A stretch of 64,000 bases of DNA from Labyrinthula sp. Ha (Eukaryota; Sar; Bigyra; Labyrinthulida; Labyrinthulaceae): the NCBI GenBank assembly GCA_015227615.1, contig JAALGZ010000074.1, positions 1 to 64,000 on the forward strand, read 5' to 3'. Shown here in pieces: positions 44,201 to 56,050 of the stretch. Made by a program: the position numbers and the translations under genes. A model generated the notes under the pieces. That model did no database searches and had not been told where the DNA came from. It saw only the letters and a program-made list of their open reading frames with translations. Position 1 is the stretch's first letter. Every line of letters begins with the position of its first letter.

Positions 44201-44712
44201 CATAAATCAAAGATAGAATCTTCATCTGGAATTTCACGACCATCACAAAGCAACCACATTTTTTCTTCTCCTGTGAAAGATATACATTGTGGATCACCAT
44301 AACAAGTACAACTATCACAACATCCGTCTTCTTCTGCTGGAATAAAATTTGGACGAATGACAATTTGAAACTCAGAACAAGTTGGATCATCAATTTCTGG
44401 ACAGTATTCAAAATCTTCACCACATAAAGGTTCAGAAGACTCAATGTATCGTTCAGATTCACCAGAGGGATTAACTATTTGACAATCTTCTTCCGGTACA
44501 GTATCTCTTAAAGAACAGCAATCTACAAAGTCTATCTCAGCTGTAGTAAGAAGTTCTCCAGAAGTGTCTGCTCCAGAAGATGGAGTTCTATCCCATTCAA
44601 AAACTTGTGCTTCTGAACCACAAAGTGGAGCGTATCCACATACTTCATCTATATCTGCTTTAATAAAGGGAAGAAGAGTGAGGGTAAAGAGATATGCTAT
44701 ATTAAAGAACAT
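41269..44712 (-). CDS. secreted cysteine-rich protein with two VWD-like repeats and P-T linker
   Basis: 1147 residues, single exon from ATG 44712. A signal peptide (about 1-19, FFNIAYLFTLTLLPFIKA) leads into two homologous halves (about 20-560 and 607-1147). Each half is acidic and rich in cysteine and has the block CTCYGDPxCxSFxG (near 141 and 707), which resembles the start of von Willebrand factor type D domains (GDPHxxTFDG). 'LCDGR' and 'QQGERG/EQGERG' blocks recur in both halves, showing an internal duplication. The halves are joined by a linker of repeated PTxxPT units (PTDVPTDAPTPYPTDYPT). An extracellular, wall or adhesive role is likely. No transmembrane helix or GPI signal is obvious at the C-terminus. 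Confidence 0.75.
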   Translation of the reverse strand: MFFNIAYLFTLTLLPFIKADIDEVCGYAPLCGSEAQVFEWDRTPSSGADTSGELLTTAEIDFVDCCSLRDTVPEEDCQIVNPSGESERYIESSEPLCGEDFEYCPEIDDPTCSEFQIVIRPNFIPAEEDGCCDSCTCYGDPQCISFTGEEKMWLLCDGREIPDEDSIFDLCRITERRCSKELDHTGRQCQYLADDPRGVGWTVGMLGSPCVPNPESEPSVITMYSAPSVNYELSLQQGERGIITDVFLELNCGRFELNARTCLEEGREAWSYDEDEFDSLPEFFVFEDTVHGRDILWSIVDPDSGIAHSIRCHGNYYEDDPEVYVARINVEHLSEPVPNRPDTDGFCVSSEFDVGQATTAHTDKINDGDLCDDGLQNSEEREIYRAICQNPGLPQSGQESCVYHFCSRNYQPLFESVESCEEEFDESLAEGFCRGITYSETEATKCIDQWFELGALETIQQYYDDNEGCTTEWQTSLEKCQSGIVIQYWRSDQWNDAVAFPSNFCGGDENGEVRLSYCDEELRRLFRRRIRIVQKQANIACGPVNQCVGVEALSGLISFVKDTPAPTAFPTDVPTDAPTPYPTDYPTTFPTEAEPTPFPTSYPTFDDIPGECPQPYLCETEPEIVDYGEDGFQMSLDACCPTNPCPDLDNPEQNRTVSTDIGFCNRDEDPVDSITNEDCEDDHELEIRVTFGNTEDECCKTCTCYGDPRCYSFDGTFDEFILCDGRTPQESTDERCVIRKDTCEAQRDQSGNQCRWYGPEYSDPWQQEVAENQYSIIENGSPCRYDPDESEVPHILMYATEGYELELEQGERGYIKAINLAMRGGNFRLEPESCLDGDNWEATSSTDSEMYQFTQITYGREYLWKVLDFNTGIELKVRCTGNIVDGDYTNMFLNVEEVADPNTERPDSDESSGLCVTGNIAEKQYASTEYTEDLVDGGYCDNWNEDASQVIRREVARIITNNPAVTLIGIDNAFREFCQQFFSPGYDSVSECTDAFDDADTLLELILSFCTGVSSNVDQCEEYIQVLAESDGYKEGFRSAYAAYITNHEESCDLSPSDMLESLDISADSCETGVELQWYNPRKEEWLTYAAFPDSTGACTGYTVTYNSGDDPKLFKNPLRLLQRHNFEYCSQCTSVSSVDAWFTFRE

Positions 44713-44847
44713 GTCTGATATTTATTCTTTAATTATGTTTGATTTGTTTGAGATTTTATTCAAGATGGCGGTTTATTTCACGCCATCTTTGTTTTGGATT
44801 CACAAACTATTCATTATAATATAAACGCAAGATTGAATATATATATT

Positions 44848-44860
44848 AATTTTGGGCAAT
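44848..44860 (+). promoter_or_regulatory. TTTTGGGCAAT promoter motif, copy 4
   Basis: Reads AATTTTGGGCAAT, about 136 bases upstream of the start of the VWD-like protein gene. It shares the 11-base core TTTTGGGCAAT with the copies at 1283-1296 and 40506-40519. Confidence 0.5.
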
Positions 44861-47800
44861 TTAATTAAACAAAATGGAGTAAAAGGACAAAATTATAATT
44901 TTATATTGAAAAATATTAAATCTTAATGATGTCATTAGTTTTTCTAAATTATTAAAAAAGATAAATAATATATATTATTTGTGATATAAATATAAGAGAT
45001 TTATGAAAATTAGGATGTTTCATTGTAATCATTTTATGTTTTTCCTAGGAACTCGATAGTTAGTTTTCATGAACTATTAGTAATGCTTCTAAACTTGTTT
45101 AAGCAGGATTAGTCAAAACTATCTTTTCGATTTTTTTTTCTCCCATTAAATCACCTGAATAATGAGATAGGAAAACTTTTTTCTAGTATAATGGACAGCA
45201 ACCATTGCCTAAAAAATCTTACTTGGTGCATTGTTTCATGCAAGGGGTTTGGAGCATTTTAACTTTCTCAACAGGATAAGTTATTTGGAGATTACTCTGC
45301 ATTTATTCCTGTGATCTCCTGTTTATTTTACCTAAAGGATATAAATTGGATATACTCTTCCCAGAAATTTACCTGTAAGAGTTAACTAACAATCTAGTGA
45401 ATTGAACTTTTTCGATTCCTATTTTTCTTTAAACACCTAGAGTGGAACAAGTTTGGGTTCACCAATAGACAGAACATTAGCTTCTTAATCAATTTGATAT
45501 ATCTTGATTTAATGCTTTGAAAAGAAAATTTAAAGAATTATGTTTACTTACTTTTATAAGAGAAAATTTCGGGGGGTTGAGAATAGCTATTCTGTGTATC
45601 AACTAATGAATGGACATCACTCAAAAGCTCAAATAAGAAACATTTTACTATAAGGGAGTTCATGGGTACAAAACCTCATAATTACATAAACAGACTTTCT
45701 TAGTTATGATATACTTTTATCTAGAATATTTCCTGGGTAGTTAGAATAAGCCGTTATTCTTTTATTGAAACAGAAACAAGAAAAGTTTCCTGAGAGTATG
45801 GGTTAAAATATATGGATATGTTAAAAAAGTTTGTACTACTATTCAAATACATAATCTTGAGAAATAGGTAGTTATAAATTTCATGGATCCCAATCTTGCC
45901 TCATCTGAACACAATGGTAGTATCAGATCTTATCTTCATAACATTCTCTTTCCTCTTTTCCATTAACTAGAGCTGTATTTCACCTATATCTTCAAGGTTG
46001 AAGATAATATGGAATTTCATGATGCAATTAAAAATATTTCTTAAGAGTTTAATTAAAATGATGAAAACTACATTGTTAAACTTTCTGCGTGTGATACTTG
46101 ATTGAAATGCAGCATCTAGAATGATCCTAACCAAGAAGAGTATGATCTAGGAAAGATATTCATTCCCGAGGAAATAAAAAAGGGGTTGCGGTAATTTCTT
46201 CAAGAAACACCTACAGATAATTAAAATTCATGCATACCAATAGGATTCATAAACTGCTTGAACACAGTGGTTGGTCAATTCAACTTATCAAAAAGTACCA
46301 CAAACTTGAAACTGCCTCTTGCATATTTCTACCTGGCCAATAAGTAACATGTTATTTCAATAGCTTTAGAATTCTCTTCAAGCGGTCAATTGGTACGGTG
46401 TCTTCTTTTCGATTAATATGTATATATATATCAGAATGAAGAGTGTTCATTTTCCCAACAAGTCATTTCACATCATTGAACTAACTTTTTCAAGTACCTG
46501 GACTAGGTTAACCTCCTTAACAAAAATTTAAAATCTACCAGTACATTGTCTTCTCAGGTAGAGACAGTACCCAATACGGAACTTCTATTCACCCAGGAAT
46601 AATTGCTAAGACTTAACACAAGAATATGCTCACCATTAGAAAACTTAAAATTTAACTTTGTAGTATTTTTCTTTATGACTAGATTGGTTTAACCTCCTAC
46701 TTGATATTCATAATTTTAAAATTTCATATTCACAAACGGTCCATCAGGAACCAAAATATAAAAGATAGAATCACCTTTGTTGCTTCTGGTTTATTTATCT
46801 CAATGAATTGAGATAAAGTGTTCCATGCTATCCTGTGACAAGGAAAGTTGTTCATTATTCTTAAATTTGTTATATAAATTAAGTTCACAACTGTCCCTTC
46901 TACGTAAACTAGTCTGCTGTAGAATCTATTTGTTATATAATATATATGACATAGCCGTTGAGTGATTCGATTAACTTTGAAGTTTTTGACATAAATAGGC
47001 TCAAACTTAAGAGATATGCCTAGAGATACGACATAACATCCAATCATCTGAATGCGCACTATGGTGCATTTGCTGAATATATGTTACCCCAAGTTACTAA
47101 AACAATAAATATCGTAAAAATCCTTTACTTGAGTAAATTTTACCGAGATTATACCAGCAGTGCTATAATCAATACTCTTCACGTTAATAACCGCGATAAT
47201 GCACGTTCCGTTTGGAATCTATTCAATTTTCCTGATGAGATATCTGACAATAGCTTTATTTTACACAGAATCGTATAGCTTTAGAGCTTCTTGAAGACAT
47301 CTCCTGATATAAAATAAATTATTATTGAAATAAGCAGGTGCTGTTGTAAGTTTATGTTCACATAGTTGTAAATCCCATGTTGATTGGGTTTTCTAGAGAC
47401 AGGATACTGCCATGCTGAGTGCTGAATTAATGTATAATCAAAATTCTATGAGACAATCTACGTAGAGCCGGGTCTTGAATTAAAAAAAAACACAGGTTTC
47501 GCAATTAAATTTGCTTATGTCATTCTTTTTTCATAAGAGGCTCTTCTTTGGAAAATTCAAGGCGATATTTTCCTAGTGGCGTTTTCACTAACTCATTGAT
47601 TTTGTCAACAGCAAGAATTAATATACTTACATATGCTTTGTGGAATTATAAAAAATATATTGCTAAATACTCCATTGAAAGAAAAAATGATTTTATGAGG
47701 TCTCTGCGGAGTTAAGTTGTAATTGCAATATAAACATGTCACTTTACTTGATTGGATTATTGAAGAGAATTATATCTCAAGTTTCGCTTAGATACCTCTA

Positions 47801-50800
47801 AGACTTTTCTAGCAAAAGCTTTATATTCTCAGATGAATGTCTGTAGGTAAAGATGTATCAGATCTCGGATATCTAGTCGCACGTTTATGCATTTTAGGGA
47901 AATCAAGTAAGAACACGCATGTCACAAACGAAGTGGACAGAAATACCAGTATTAAGATAGAAATTTTTGAAGTTTATAGATTATTTTTACAACTAATAGT
48001 ATACAGCCATCAAAATAGGAATAATTTTATCATAAAAGATACATAGCGATAATAGATGTCATATTGTGTTTCCGGGGAAAACTTGGTTAATTATAAAATC
48101 CAAATTGAGTTTAACTTAAAGCAACCAGGTTTATCTTTGTAAAGTGTATTGACAAAAAATAGATTGGTCATATATAGCATACTTTTTGTGATTCATCTCT
48201 CAGACTATTAGTAGAGTCTCCTTCTTGAGTTTCTGAATACAATAATGAGAAATATAGTTACCTCATTTATTAATCTGAACATGTAGAAACAGTGGTTCCT
48301 GGACTTAGTATGATTTTGTATGAATCAGGCGCAAAGTTTTATGTGTAGTTCTTACTTTCCCGCAAATAATTAATGTTTGGCAGAAACCATTATGAATATG
48401 GAGAATTCAGAAAGCTTATTGCAACATCCTCATGATTGTTGGTGGTAGATATATAATATATATGTACTTTGGATACATTCAGAACTAGATTGGGGTCTGC
48501 ATCGATTATTATCCGCTTATTATGTCTTTGTAAAAGAGAAGCAACAAAAATTTAAAATACTTTCAACGTATCATTTGGCCAATTATCTTCTTTGAGATTT
48601 CTGTCTTCGGTTGAACGCAACAAATAGATTTAGGCCACTATCTTGGAAAACTATCCAGGTAGTATTAAAGGTTAATGAAGCTACATAATAATAAGAAACA
48701 GTTCCCTAGATCAAAAACAGTTAGAGTTTGTTGACAAAAATCATTAAGCTCGAGTTATGAGCATGTAAGAATACCCCGTACATTTTTGAATTGTCAGCCC
48801 CCCCCCCATATACAAAAGCAACAAGTAGTAGAATATACGAAGTGGCTTTATTTAGGAAGTAGTTATAAACAAGTATGTACAATTTTTGGCATATTTGCAC
48901 CTTCCTAATCTATTGAGCCATCTTATGTATGCAGTTACAATAGTATGATCATATATATCTCGATATTAGCAAGAAATCAGAGGGATAAGTTGACCGAATA
49001 GTTGGCAACTGATATAACTACTTTTTGCATTAATATAAAATTTACTTTACTTTGGAGAGAGAGTCTTTGCACAATGTTGATTACAAGAATCTGTCACCTC
49101 TCCTTTGCGTCAAAAATATCTTGAAGGCTCTTTCCCTGCGAATATAACTCCTTCTTACTTCATAGAATACCAATAAAGCAAAGTATTCTGGGGTATCTTA
49201 GCTAAATTTGCTTACTGGAATTAATTGAAACTCGTTGAATTCATAGTTACATTAATATCTCTCTCATGCATTCGGTAGTTATTATTTTGTATTCGAAACA
49301 GAAAAACTGTAGTTTCATTATTGATTTCATTTTATTACTTACAAGAATTGGTAGTAACGTGAAAATAGAGCATGAATTCTAAGTGAAGGTTAGAAAGTAT
49401 TCAGGCATTAATAATTGACTATGTTAGGATAGAGAAATTTAAAAGAGCGCATTTTCTTGTGAATAAGTCCTAAGATAAAAAATACTGGTTCTTTTCTTGG
49501 CATCACATATTTCTTGAAACATAAAATATATAATAAAAAAGTTCAAGGTTTTTGAGAATTAAGAAAGATTAAGATTATTCATAGAAAAACTCAGTTGCTC
49601 AAGAATTACTATGAATAGAATATAGACAACATTTTTATGTAATATCAAATGGATATTTTCCTTCTTAAAGAAAAACTCCAACTATAATACTTCACAGGTT
49701 AAGAAAAATAGGTTAGTAAGTCCTTTACCAATGGCGCTTCTATTACCAAGACAAACAATATTTCTTTGGTCTGTAGAATGTCATTGGTGATTTTTACAGA
49801 CCTAGTCATCTGATACATTTTGAATAGCCTAAGAAAATAGAAGCACTAAACATATCTTCCAATCAATTAGGTTCTCAAATTCTTATTCCTTTACGGATAC
49901 ATTGATAACAGTGAGAGTATCATCGTGCGGAGCACTTCTTCTTTATATATAGATACCTCGACATAAGAACCAACTCCAAATAGAGTAATAAACCTTTGAG
50001 ATGACTACATCAAAAACTTCTTACATTAGAACTGAACCTTTTAAAACAAATATTTGTCTATTTCAATGAATATAATCAGACCAAGGTAGAGCTAGAGTGT
50101 GGTCATGGCCAATGAAGTTTAAAATATTAAAAACTTCCAGCATATACTCTCTCAGCATTAGTGTCAAAACTAAGGATGGGTCTACCAAGATATAACTCAG
50201 TAGGTTTGAAATTACACCTACAGTCCAGTTGAGATAAAATGCATTCCAGTTGCTTCGAGGAATCCAAATCAAATGGGTTGCAGAATACTCTGCAACAAAA
50301 ACCTGTTGGCTCACCTCAAACTAGTAGCAGAATAAAGGTTGACCACTTCATGGTTTCCACCACCTTATAAGTATTTGTGTCATTGGCTTGATCCAAAAGA
50401 TAGGAAAAGTTTGGAAAATTGAACAAAAAAGAGTCTAATTCCATCAGGCTGATTCACAAAGCTTTGACTCATCTTCTGTTTCTATTTTATTAAAAGGTAT
50501 CACTTTATTTATAGTAGCTACTTGCCCGCAATGAAAGCTTGTTGTGGCCGGAACAAAGAGGTTTCTTATGTTTTTAATATTGGGCCTTCTTTTTATTATA
50601 TCTGCATTTTTCCATGGAAGAGCTCCACTGTAACAAGCCATGATTCGTCAACTAATTACTAAAGAAAATAGTATATTTGGAACAAATATGAAACTAGAGT
50701 ATGATTATTTTATTTCTTAAACATTTGTACTCTTGATCTTAACTTGGACCACAGCTTCATGCATGAATGAAGAATCAACTCACAAAACAACATCACACCT

Positions 50801-51214
50801 TTATTTTTTATTAAAAAACTTACCAATTTTGTTGCATTTTCTTATGTTATGACTTCTTATGAGTTCAAGTTTCTTCCATGCAGTTGAAAATTTTGAACTA
50901 AATAGGTGCATGGGCTTCAAAAGTATTCATATTCTGTGGAAACTTTATTTATGAAGTTAAAGAATGGTAAACAATCTTGGCATTTTCTTACTTTGTTTAG
51001 TTTTTATATTATATTTCTTCAAACTATAAAGAATTCAATCAGATTATATATAAGTGAATAAATTTGAATTCATAATTAAATATTTGTCCAAATCTAAAAT
51101 TAGAGAGAAATAAATATCAGACAAAAAAAAATGAGAAAATACAAAAAAAAACGGGATATTTAAAAAATCTCGTCTCGAAATAATCAAAATCTAAAAACGA
51201 AAAAATAAAATAAA
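44861..51214. other. gene-free AT-rich block (6.4 kb)
   Basis: No recognisable gene. Minor items are a 14-bp palindrome AGAATAGCTATTCT (45580-45593), a 10-base C run (48798-48807), and a 65-codon minus-strand frame at 50444-50641 whose 'YSGALPWK' recalls protein-kinase text but lacks any other kinase block. No structural RNA was recognised. The last ~150 bases form the leader of the Roco gene. Confidence 0.45.
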
Positions 51215-53801
51215 ATGTCATTTAAAGCACCCTCAATCAAACAACAATTTGAAAACAGAAATGAAAGCATTGAGTTCATCATTCAATGGTTATTTTATTT
51301 CGCTTTTTTATGTCTAGGTCAAATGATGATATTCATAACCCCATTGAAGGTGAAAGGTTTAGAATAGAAGCACAAGAGTTTGTTGAAGAAGTGGATGTGC
51401 ACGAAGAGATTGAACGTTTGGCGTATTCATATCTATATTATTTAACTTTATAGTTTTTATTGCTGTCCTTTGAATTTAATTGGACATCAGCTTTCTGTTT
51501 GGTTAGTGAAGTTTCCAAAGATTAAACAGCTTCAGTATTTTCTCCTCTTGTTCTTATTTTAGGTTTGTTTATTGTCATTTAAATAACTTGAATATTATTG
51601 CAATGGAAAGAAATCAACAAAAAATGAATATTCTAGTACTAAAGTATATTCATGAATGTTTTTATGCTTTAGCTTTGCTTATTGCAATATTCCGGATGAT
51701 AATTCTCTTTCTAGGTTTTTAAAAGGACAAAAAATAAAGTCAATTAGGTAAAAATTTGCTTATGTTAATATTAGTTTTCGTAAAACTAACGTCAAAGAAG
51801 AAACACTTGTTAAATTATTGGAAGAAGTTTCGAAAATGGAAAGCTTGATAAGTGTTTTGTATTCTCTGTTGTTTTATTTATTTTTAGTATTCAAGAAGAT
51901 AATTTGAGCATTGATAAAACAGAAATTACCGATTTAACAAAAATCTGTTTGGAAAACTTGCCTTCATTATTGAATTTTATGTTTATTTTTGTTTTGTTTT
52001 GACTTTTAGTTTGCGAATTGGTGAAATAAATATTGAAGAAAACGAAAATGAAATTCAATATTTACTTGATAATCATTCTTCTCTTATGACATTTGAACTA
52101 GGAAAGAATAATTTCAATACTAAATCATTAGAAAATAAACTGAAAAAATATGTTTCAACGAAGCTGCAAGATGACTACGATGGACTAACTGTTTTGAATG
52201 AGTGTCAAGTTCTTTTTATGGGTGATGGAAGGGTTGGGAAAACTTCTACCATAAGAAGTTTATTTGACAAGAGTTTTTTACTTGAAAATAATTCAACTTT
52301 AGTTTTGAATGATATTGATATTTTTTCAATAAACCCAAATAGTTATAACTGGAAAAAAATATCTAAATATGAACTAAGTGTTCAGAGAGTCAAAAATAGT
52401 CTTCCTGCTGTTGTTTATTCTAATTTTGATCCGAATCAAGAAGTTGAAACGAAATATAGACTTGATTTTGAAAAGGAACTTCTTTCAAGAACAGTTTCTG
52501 ATGAAAAGTTTGTTGAAAATATGAAGACAACTGGTTTTGATTTTGCTACAAATGATATTTATTTTCGTGTTTATGATTTTGGTGGACAAGAAATATTTTC
52601 TTCTGTTCATCATATTTTTATGAACTCAAATTTACTTTATTTTCTAGTTTTTAATATGAATAAAATATCTGAAATTGATTTGTTTCGATTAAAATTTTGG
52701 TGTGAAAGTATTTTAAGAAATACAGAAAAAGCTCCAGTTATTTTTATTGGTACTCATTTAAGAAGATATAAAAGAAAAAATATTGGAGACCAAAATCTAG
52801 AAACAATCCAATATGAAATTGAACATTTTGTTGAAAACCTTTCTTCTGAGTTAAATGTATTGAAAAATGATATGAATTTTTTTTTTCCTATTGAGAATTC
52901 AAAGTTAGATTCTCAGGAGAAAAAAGATATAAAAGATAAAATAAAAGGTCTTGTTTCTGGAGCTGCTGGAATAAATAAGGAAAACTTTCTTAATTTTGAA
53001 ATAGGAACTGCTTGGCTTCTTTTCCTGGATAATTGTCGAGAACAAACAAATATTATGACTTTGATAGAATTTGAAGATAAATCTTATTCTTGTGGTTTTG
53101 AATATTGGGAAGTTGAAAGAATGCTTGAAATATATTCAAAAGCTGGTTTAATTTCTTATTTTCCTGATTTAGATTTGGAAGAACATGAAAATTTTATATT
53201 TCTTGCTCCTTCTTATCTTGCTCAAGCTTTAGGAAGATTTATTCGTGATCCAACTTTTCATCAACTTGCTTTTCGTATTCCAAGTGATATATTTCCTCTA
53301 TATAGAAGTTATGTTGATTCAGGAAAAATCAGTATTGAAATCTTTAATATTTTATTAAAAGAATATTCTGACAAAGAAAAGAAATATATATTTGAACTAT
53401 CTATAAAGAATCTTATTTTACTAAGAGTTGAGAATGAAGCTGATAGATTTATTCTTCCTGAATTACTTCCACCTATTAATAATAAAATAAAACCTATTTT
53501 CACAAACGATATAGAGTTTAGTTTTAACTCTTTGCTGAGATTATCTGTATTTGTTAAAGTAATCACTTTTCTTCAAAAAGAAGATAATATATCTGAATGT
53601 ATTATTTATAAATATTTCAGTCGTTTTATTTTCAATAATAATAGAATAGTTGATATTTTTGTTAAAAGTGAAAAGAGTATTGGTTTTAGTTTAGTTCAAG
53701 GTGGAAGTTTTGATTGGCTAAAAGAAATAATTGGACGTGTTTCTCTGGATTTGATACTTTTGGATAATAGTTTTATTCTTGTTCAAATAAATAATGTTTG
53801 A
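51215..53801 (+). CDS. LRR-Roc-COR (Roco) protein, paralogue 2, intact
   Basis: Spliced 51215-51288, 51318-51422, 51454-51534, 51563-51643, 51673-51747, 51775-51858, 51888-51980, 52010-53801 gives 794 residues. The seven introns are 29, 31, 28, 29, 27, 29 and 29 nt, all phase 2, all GT...TAG. Exons 3-7 each encode one leucine-rich repeat of 25-31 residues (for example FVYCHLNNLNII, FAYCNIPDDNSL). Exon 8 has the last repeats, the Roc GTPase with P-loop GDGRVGKTS (269-277) and switch YDFGGQEIFSS (near 387), then COR to the end. No kinase follows, unlike LRRK. Roco proteins are nucleotide-switched dimers; the repeats probably sense a partner. This gene has no visible breaks. Retroelement 2 lies 99 bases after the stop, on the same strand. 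Confidence 0.88.
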
Positions 53802-53900
53802 TAATGGTTTTTTCTTTATAAATTAAATGGGTGAAGTGTATTTATTTATTGTGTGAAATTTTTAAGGTTAACTAAATAAACTTTATCTCAAATTGGAAAG

Positions 53901-54094
53901 TGTCGTCCTACCGACACGCTCTTGTTCCCCGACTCCCGGAAATGTGTTCCAAGTGTTCTAGCTCTATTTATATTTGTAATACCTGATATATATACGCTTA
54001 TTGCAATATAGCCGTTGAGAGATGTAATAACTTATCGGTTAAGCACTTCAAATCGACATCTAATCTTTGAAAAAACACTGTACAGAAATTGACA
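53901..54094 (+). repeat. 5' LTR of retroelement 2 (194 bp)
   Basis: Starts TGTCGTCCTACC and ends ATTGACA. Near-identical to 61966-62159. It begins 99 bases after the Roco stop codon. Confidence 0.95.
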
Positions 54095-54106
54095 TTATTC
54101 GAATAA
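54095..54106. other. 12-bp perfect palindrome at the primer-binding position, element 2
   Basis: TTATTCGAATAA starts at the base after the 5' LTR. No tRNA-complementary TGG word is seen there. Same position as the 16-bp palindrome of element 1, with a different sequence. Confidence 0.6.
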
Positions 54107-54120
54107 CGTCCTGTTATAAG

Positions 54121-55660
54121 ATGGATAACACGGATAATGAAGGAAATATAGGTCACGAGGAGACTGAGGAGGAGCGGCAGCGCACAGAGGATATAGTATC
54201 AGTAAATCCGGAGAAGCAAGCGTCCCCCGAGGATCAAACTTCGTCGAGCCTAAGTAAGATACAAACACGGGTAGAACCTGTCACTAAACCCATCAAGGCA
54301 CACTCAGAGACGTCCCCAGACGAACTCCAAGGCCAAGGCCCACAAACCAGAAGCCAGGGGACCCAGTCCCTTATAGGGCTGGGAGCTTTGGAGGGAATGA
54401 ACAGGATGCGTCTGGAACGGAAGAAAATGGAGAAGCTCGTCAAGGATATGGAGTATAAAAAGGAGGAGCTACAGAACATGGAAAGCCAAATATTCACTCG
54501 TGTTCAGGATATGATCACGCAGCAGGTAACGGCTACAGTGGCGAAACACGAAGCACCAAATCCGCAGTTGCCAGTCTTCAAGAATAAGAGTTCGCAAAAA
54601 GTACCGGAAATAAAATCTGAAACAGCGGGAAGCGGCTCGAAGCAGAAGATCCCTAACCAACCTAACAATCGTGAGGAACAGGAAGGAAGCGATGCAGAAG
54701 AAACAATTTCGTCAGCAGACAAGAGTAAGGGGACAGCCAAGTCCAGGACTCGCAGCCGGATAACCACTGTATCGGTTCCCAAAGAGAAACCGTTCCCGGA
54801 AAACATGTCCATTTCAACTATGAGTTATTCCGACCCATGGTCTGAAACCGGAAGCGAATATGTAGATAAGGCAGCATGGAAAAGGAGACAAGACAAACCA
54901 CTGTGGGAATATACACCGCCAGTTGGAACGGTGGGAGGCTTCCCTTTAGTCCAATTCCCTCTCCCAGAAAGACTAGCAAACCTGTCTGAGACGGCAATCG
55001 AAAGTTTCTTACACGAATTCGGGGCCATTGCACCATGCGTCCCCACACTAACCATACAGAGCCTTTTGACGAAGAAGGTTTCTGATGCACTTAGATTGAG
55101 AGGGGTTAACATAAAAGACGGCAGAGCAATTGTGAGATACCTCCAACACCACTTATCGAAGTGCGAAGCTAGAAAGAGGTTCAGCTGCCTTAGTGAAATG
55201 GAAGCCAAGTTGGTATGGCCAGTGGGTACGCTGACCCAGGAGGATCAAGTCTATCAGTTTTTTGACGACGTTCATGCATTCTTAAAGTACCTGGACGAAG
55301 GTGAAAAGAAAACACATCGAAAAAGAATAACAAAAATCGTATTTAAGAAACTTCCGAAGGAAATCAAGTATAGCATGGACCAGTTCCTGCTCACCTCTAA
55401 GTCGCAGAGCCTTTCGTCATTGAAGAGGATAATATTCAATAGAAGACATAACCTACCAACAAAGGCAATGGGCGAGTACAATACCAACAAGAACTATAAA
55501 CAGTTGCACAAGCCTAGGCCGAACTTGAGAAGAATGGAACATAGCAACCACGAACCTCCTACACCGAGGGATATCTATATTCAGAACACAGCCAAGACAT
55601 ACGCACCAAAGCCGACAAGCCAACCCCCGCAGCAGGAGAGGAAAAGCGAAGCCGCGAAAA
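54121..55660 (+). other. gag-like region, element 2
   Basis: Starts at an ATG shortly after the palindrome (MDNTDNEGN). The first ~250 residues are charged and polar with a short coiled-coil (MRLERKKMEKLVKDMEYK). A helical capsid-like region follows. No CCHC knuckle was seen, unlike element 1. Confidence 0.6.
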
Positions 55661-55689
55661 CGGTCGCGGATTTAAATAGGCTGGGGGAT

Positions 55690-56050
55690 GATGCAACTTC
55701 AATAAAACTGCAAATGTTTGACATAAGCAAGAAGAAATTCTGCCCAGTTAAGGGAATAACCGACACAGGGTCGGACCTTAACATGGCAAACCTGCAGAAA
55801 TTGGAGCCATTCATCATGTCCAGCGAAGAGCCCCGTAAGATAAAGAACATAAGATTCCCGAACAACGCTCTAGTAGAAGTTATCAAGGTTTGCAGAGCAA
55901 GAGTCCAGCTTATTCAAGGTGCGTTCAAACTGAACCTGGGAGAAATACTTTTTTTCGTCGTCGATTCTCCAACATGGAACAACGTAATAATTGGGCGCAA
56001 CACGCTTAACGCGCACGGGGTTAGTTTGAGTCTTAAAGACGCACCGAAGA
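55690..56050 (+). other. aspartic protease region, element 2
   Basis: The D-T-G active-site motif (ITDTGSDLNMA) with hydrophobic strands either side and 'NNVIIGRNTLNAHG', the typical end of a retroelement protease, support this. Confidence 0.75.

Noticed and set aside
50444-50641. 65-codon minus-strand frame with YSGALPWK, recalling casein-kinase-1 text
   Set aside because: No other kinase motif upstream or downstream in any frame, and no ~29-nt intron continuity.
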